Source: an uncultured Eubacteriales bacterium
GTDB lineage: Bacteria > Bacillota > Clostridia > Peptostreptococcales > Anaerovoracaceae
Direction of reading: 5' to 3'
DNA: 60,670 bases
Assembly: GCA_900315125.1 (NCBI GenBank)
Contig: OMXT01000080.1
Span: forward strand, 1 to 60,670
Shown: positions 60,465 through 60,670 of the stretch, one piece after another
Numbering within the stretch: position 1 is the stretch's first letter
Layout of the letters: each line of letters opens with the position of its first letter
The notes under the pieces: model-generated
What the model was told of the DNA's origin: nothing
Databases searched by the model: none
What the model saw: the letters and a program-made list of their open reading frames with translations, nothing else
Position numbers and translations under genes: made by a program

Positions 60465-60669
60465 GTTACAGTTCAAGGGTGGGTGAATGAAAAGGTTCAT
60501 AAACTATATGTTGATGATTTTAGGCAATGCCTCGGGAAGCAATGGCTTTCCGTGGCGACTCCGCAAGCGGATTCGCGAAATCCCATGATCTCGCCATTTG
60601 AACGACCGTATCGCCACGAAACCGATGATTCTCAAGGGCAGTCCCTCCTGTTAACCCTTGAACTGTAAC
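60465..60669. mobile_element. 205-bp element with 16-bp terminal inverted repeats (MITE-like)
   Basis: GTTACAGTTCAAGGGT at 60465-60480 is the exact complement of ACCCTTGAACTGTAAC at 60654-60669. Between them lie further palindromes (CGTGGCGA 60551-60558 with TCGCCACG 60611-60618; CCGC-AA-GCGG). No transposase is coded. The right flank is cut by the window edge, so target duplications cannot be checked; it may instead be a structured RNA or an end of a larger element. Confidence 0.45.
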
Positions 60670-60670
60670 G

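Noticed and set aside
60333..60668. Plus-strand reading frame of 111 codons at the right end
   Set aside because: It runs antisense through the cobalamin aptamer and through the inverted-repeat element, and has no recognisable domain.

Overview
The window reads as chromosomal DNA of an anaerobic, amino-acid-fermenting Firmicute of the class Clostridia. The evidence is a SCIFF peptide with its radical-SAM maturase (a clostridial hallmark), Rex, rubrerythrin and rubredoxin-type oxygen defence, a 2[4Fe-4S] ferredoxin, and a nearly complete gene set for fermenting lysine to short-chain fatty acids. Coding sequence is moderately G+C-rich and GC-rich in third positions; a few intergenic islands are clearly AT-rich. 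A relative of Anaerovoracaceae-type lysine fermenters is my guess, not something the sequence proves.

Layout. 0-10 kb, mostly minus strand: OGG-type glycosylase, a P-loop/Asp23 fusion, ferredoxin (plus strand), rex, acpP, an ABC-F ATPase, the tRNA-t6A genes tsaE-tsaB-rimI-tsaD, a PepV-like dipeptidase and a NifU-like scaffold. 10-20 kb: rubrerythrin (plus strand) facing an MBL-rubredoxin fusion, then dusB, coaX, a PucR-type regulator, ftsH, tilS and an XRE regulator. 20-32 kb: tatD-metG, a MarR-controlled heterodimeric ABC exporter, ridA, a cytidylate-kinase-like gene, lysC, and metK under a SAM riboswitch. 32-35 kb: an unrecognised 408-residue protein and a long AlaX-type editing protein. 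35-49 kb: the lysine-fermentation block, with a CoA-transferase and AtoE transporter operon, kamE, kamD, a MutS-like protein and a P-loop protein (probable aminomutase helpers), kamA, kdd, a regulator, and divergent kal. 49-60.7 kb: AIM24-like protein, a toxin-antitoxin pair, LMW phosphatase, SCIFF operon, rRNA pseudouridine synthase, secreted M14 carboxypeptidase, CpXC protein, scpA-scpB, DMT transporter, mtnA, and a small unknown gene behind a cobalamin riboswitch.

How the genes fit together. KamA, KamD/KamE, Kdd and Kal supply lysine 2,3-aminomutase, the B12-dependent 5,6-aminomutase, the diaminohexanoate dehydrogenase and the aminobutyryl-CoA lyase. AtoD/AtoA move CoA, and AtoE probably moves short-chain acids. 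The cleavage enzyme Kce is not in the window. The regulator beside kdd is the most striking gene: its first ~340 residues are a paralogue of Kdd that has lost the glycine-rich nucleotide loop, fused to an AAA+ domain without GAFTGA and a TyrR-like helix-turn-helix. Near-identical GAACC-N6-GGTTC palindromes lie at the same distance upstream of sigma-70-like promoters for kdd and for kal, giving a testable circuit.

Other unexplained structure: a dispersed 11-bp motif, GGAACAAAGCC, present 8 times in and between genes; two AT-rich islands near the window ends holding inverted 7-bp arms separated by 23-24 bp; a B12 riboswitch followed by a structured GC-rich stretch and a terminator, which could yield a regulated small RNA; and a 205-bp element with 16-bp terminal inverted repeats at the right edge.
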